From contig NMRA01000165.1 in the NCBI GenBank assembly GCA_002633005.1, forward strand, positions 719,766-783,765: a stretch of 64,000 nt of DNA, read 5' to 3'. A model generated the notes under the pieces. The model ran no database searches. It saw nothing but the letters and a program-made list of their open reading frames with translations, and was not told the origin of the DNA. The position numbers and the translations under genes were made by a program. The number at the start of each line of letters is the position of its first letter. Positions within the stretch are counted from its first letter, which is position 1. The DNA is from Phoronis australis (taxonomy: Eukaryota > Phoronida > Phoronidae). Below are positions 62,201 through 64,000 of the stretch, in pieces.

Positions 62201-64000
62201 AGGTTTTCTGTAGTAAAAGTGACAGGTTTAAATGTGACGATTTATTACTTGAAAAGAGATAATAAGGTGAAAACAAGGGTAACTTTTCATTGACCTTATT
62301 ACATCTCCTGAAAATAGTTAAATAACAACAATATTTGATATTGTAGGCGGGAATTGGCGCCTTAGTTGCACTGAGACGATAAAATATTTAGCGAGTGAAA
62401 ACTGAGACAGAACTATCATATAATGAACAGTCCTGTTCCAGAAATTACGATTGGGACCTGAGTCTATGTTGAGCGTTATTTATTCCGCTTTAACTGTATT
62501 ACTTTAAACTATTTTCCGAAAGTTTGGTGATCCAACCGGCTAACGACGTCGAGTCGACATTGACCTACGTTTTGAACTTTCCCTGTCAGAGGTCACTGTT
62601 GAAGTAGCGCGGGAGGTGATTATGGAAAACTTTATTCCCTCGACAGATTCTACGCGTATGGGATAAAATCGTAAACACTCTGGGGTGCTGATTGTCTGAT
62701 TTTGCTCGGTGTGATAATGCCGAAGAGACTGAGCCAAATAACATAATCTGCTACATTTCGGAAGTCCGGCATCATGCAGAATGACGTGGTCCGTCGTGCG
62801 GGTGTTTGAATTTCAAAATTAAAATACACACAGTTGTAAAATATATCATAAACTTGCAATTTCAGTATAAAAGCAATGCATAAGAAACTCTACCCGATCT
62901 TTACTGTGGGACAAACTTAAATAGCTCGATAAGATTTAATTCATAACACGTGAATGAACAAGTTGATAAAGTATGAAAGCAGTTAGAGATTTTTAAATGA
63001 TTACCTATTTTTCTGTACTTTCGTTGCTGTTAATATAGCTCCTAATTCGCCAATTAAAACTGTTTTGTTTCACTTGGTCTCCCTATGAATACATGGACCT
63101 CGACAGAGGAATCCTCAGGAGACCCGTAAGTTAGTTATAGCTGAATGAGTGTTGGTGGAATCAACAGTCGTGCGTTGTTTAGCCGAGTAACATTTACGTG
63201 ATGAAAGGTAAACATGGCCATGTTTGTAGTATTACACTATAGAACGCAAGGGAGAAACAACCGATGAACACAACTCGACTCACCAGGTTAGGCAACGGTA
63301 AATATCACAATGGAAATAACATGCCTGCCGTTTCATTAATACAATGAGGTAGGCCCTAGCAATTATTATCACTCATTCTCTGTACGTTTCGTTCTTACAG
63401 ACTATCTCGTGGGTGCTCTGTCGACAGTGAATTTAAATCGGCTTAGACTGCCTCCAGCTCGTCTGAACCCCGGCGTTCCTCTCCCCACGCGCGACCCAAC
63501 AGACTCGTCAGAAACAGGAAGTGGACACCACGGGAATAACACCAACAGACCAGAGTCATCCACCCCTGATCTGCTGCAATATTTCAGAGGTGTGTCTATA
63601 TTTTTCCTGCTCAATGTCAGTTGCCGGGTTAGAAGTGATTGTTTGGGGGGAGGGGCGGATGAAGCAGTTGACGGCAAGATTGTGCCTGCAGATCACCTCA
63701 GATATTCAGGGCCTAGGTGTCTTGTAGCTCAGGGCCCCGGGAAATCTTAATCCGGCGCTTTTGATCTCGGAAAGAGTCTATTTGAAGTTAATTTCTAACG
63801 GCAAGTGTTAAAAAATAAAAAAATAGTTTCTGACAGAATGCGGGTTTGTAAGTACCTTTAAAAGTTCAGACAGACTTAAGTTTGAACGCACGTGTGTTAA
63901 AATGATGAAGCTGGGTCTCATTTCTCAAACATAATGCTAAAGTGGTATGAAATATAACATTTTATCTTCATTTACAGATGTACCTCGAGAACATTGGTCT
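59248..64000 (+). CDS. Type II membrane protein, 5' exons only, unrecognised
   Basis: The start ATG sits in a strong context (GACCATGG). Exon 59248-59377 encodes a short basic head, a membrane segment (YTAAVLLIVHCGYAVV) and an Arg-rich stretch, ending GT-phase 1. Further exons, all starting and ending in phase 1, are 61805-61891 (DDHRWRYMRYCDRYEPQGG), 63401-63589 (YLVGALSTVNLNRLRLPPAR, then a Pro/Ser/Thr/Asn-rich linker) and 63978 onward (DVPREHWS). For the second exon a donor at 61934 is also in phase. The layout (short cytoplasmic tail, anchor, low-complexity stem) is that of Golgi glycosyl- or sulfotransferases, but the catalytic part is beyond the window, so that is only inference. Confidence 0.55.
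60326..60484. mobile_element. MITE of the CAGTGGCGGAT family, copy 4
   Basis: GGGCGGATCTAGGATTTTTT with a G-run on the left and a long C-run followed by GATCCGCCT on the right. The ends are degraded relative to 54066-54331. It lies in intron 1 of the type II gene. Confidence 0.6.

Overview
The window is nuclear DNA of an animal, most probably a marine invertebrate. Genes are split by GT-AG introns, are widely spaced, use animal-type poly(A) signals and sit among many small terminal-inverted-repeat (TIR) transposons. The SDHA and SGSM3 proteins are close to the vertebrate forms, and there is an animal-type L-rhamnose mutarotase. Phylum cannot be fixed from sequence alone; a deuterostome or lophotrochozoan invertebrate is a reasonable guess.

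Layout. 137-5251 (+): the last nine coding exons of SDHA, succinate dehydrogenase flavoprotein subunit; the 5' part lies left of the window. 6260-7190: a degenerate tandem array built around a CCTAGTGGC-type core. 9810-11620 (+): a complete three-exon type II carbohydrate sulfotransferase of the HNK-1/chondroitin sulfotransferase family. 14022-16022 (-): a complete three-exon L-rhamnose mutarotase-like gene, convergent with the sulfotransferase, with a long-armed foldback element in its first intron. 16023-24596: gene-poor and rich in repeats and small transposons. 24597-48526 (+): SGSM3 (TBC, SH3 and RUN domains), essentially the whole coding region in 18 exon positions. About 52.3-52.8 kb (-): an unrecognised ORF. 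54933-57140 (+): a two-exon model for an unrecognised secreted or membrane-anchored, lysine/arginine- and cysteine-rich protein. 59248 to the right edge (+): the first exons of an unrecognised type II membrane protein, running off the window.

Main observations. SGSM3 has three consecutive candidate terminal exons (44827-44998, 46616-46745, 48391-48526). All are in the same splice phase, all are open, and they are about 1.78 kb apart. Each encodes a different version of the RUN-domain C-terminus, which predicts three protein isoforms. SGSM3 exons 5-7 appear twice (33918-35583 and 35585-37262) on either side of a single N, with only synonymous coding differences. This looks like two unmerged haplotypes in the assembly rather than a real exon duplication. 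A decayed copy of part of exon 6 lies in the following intron.

The genes do not form an operon or a single pathway. SDHA is a mitochondrial respiratory enzyme, SGSM3 a cytosolic or endosomal Rab regulator, the sulfotransferase a Golgi enzyme, and the mutarotase a sugar anomerase. The last two genes show only N-terminal membrane or signal segments that suggest the secretory pathway.
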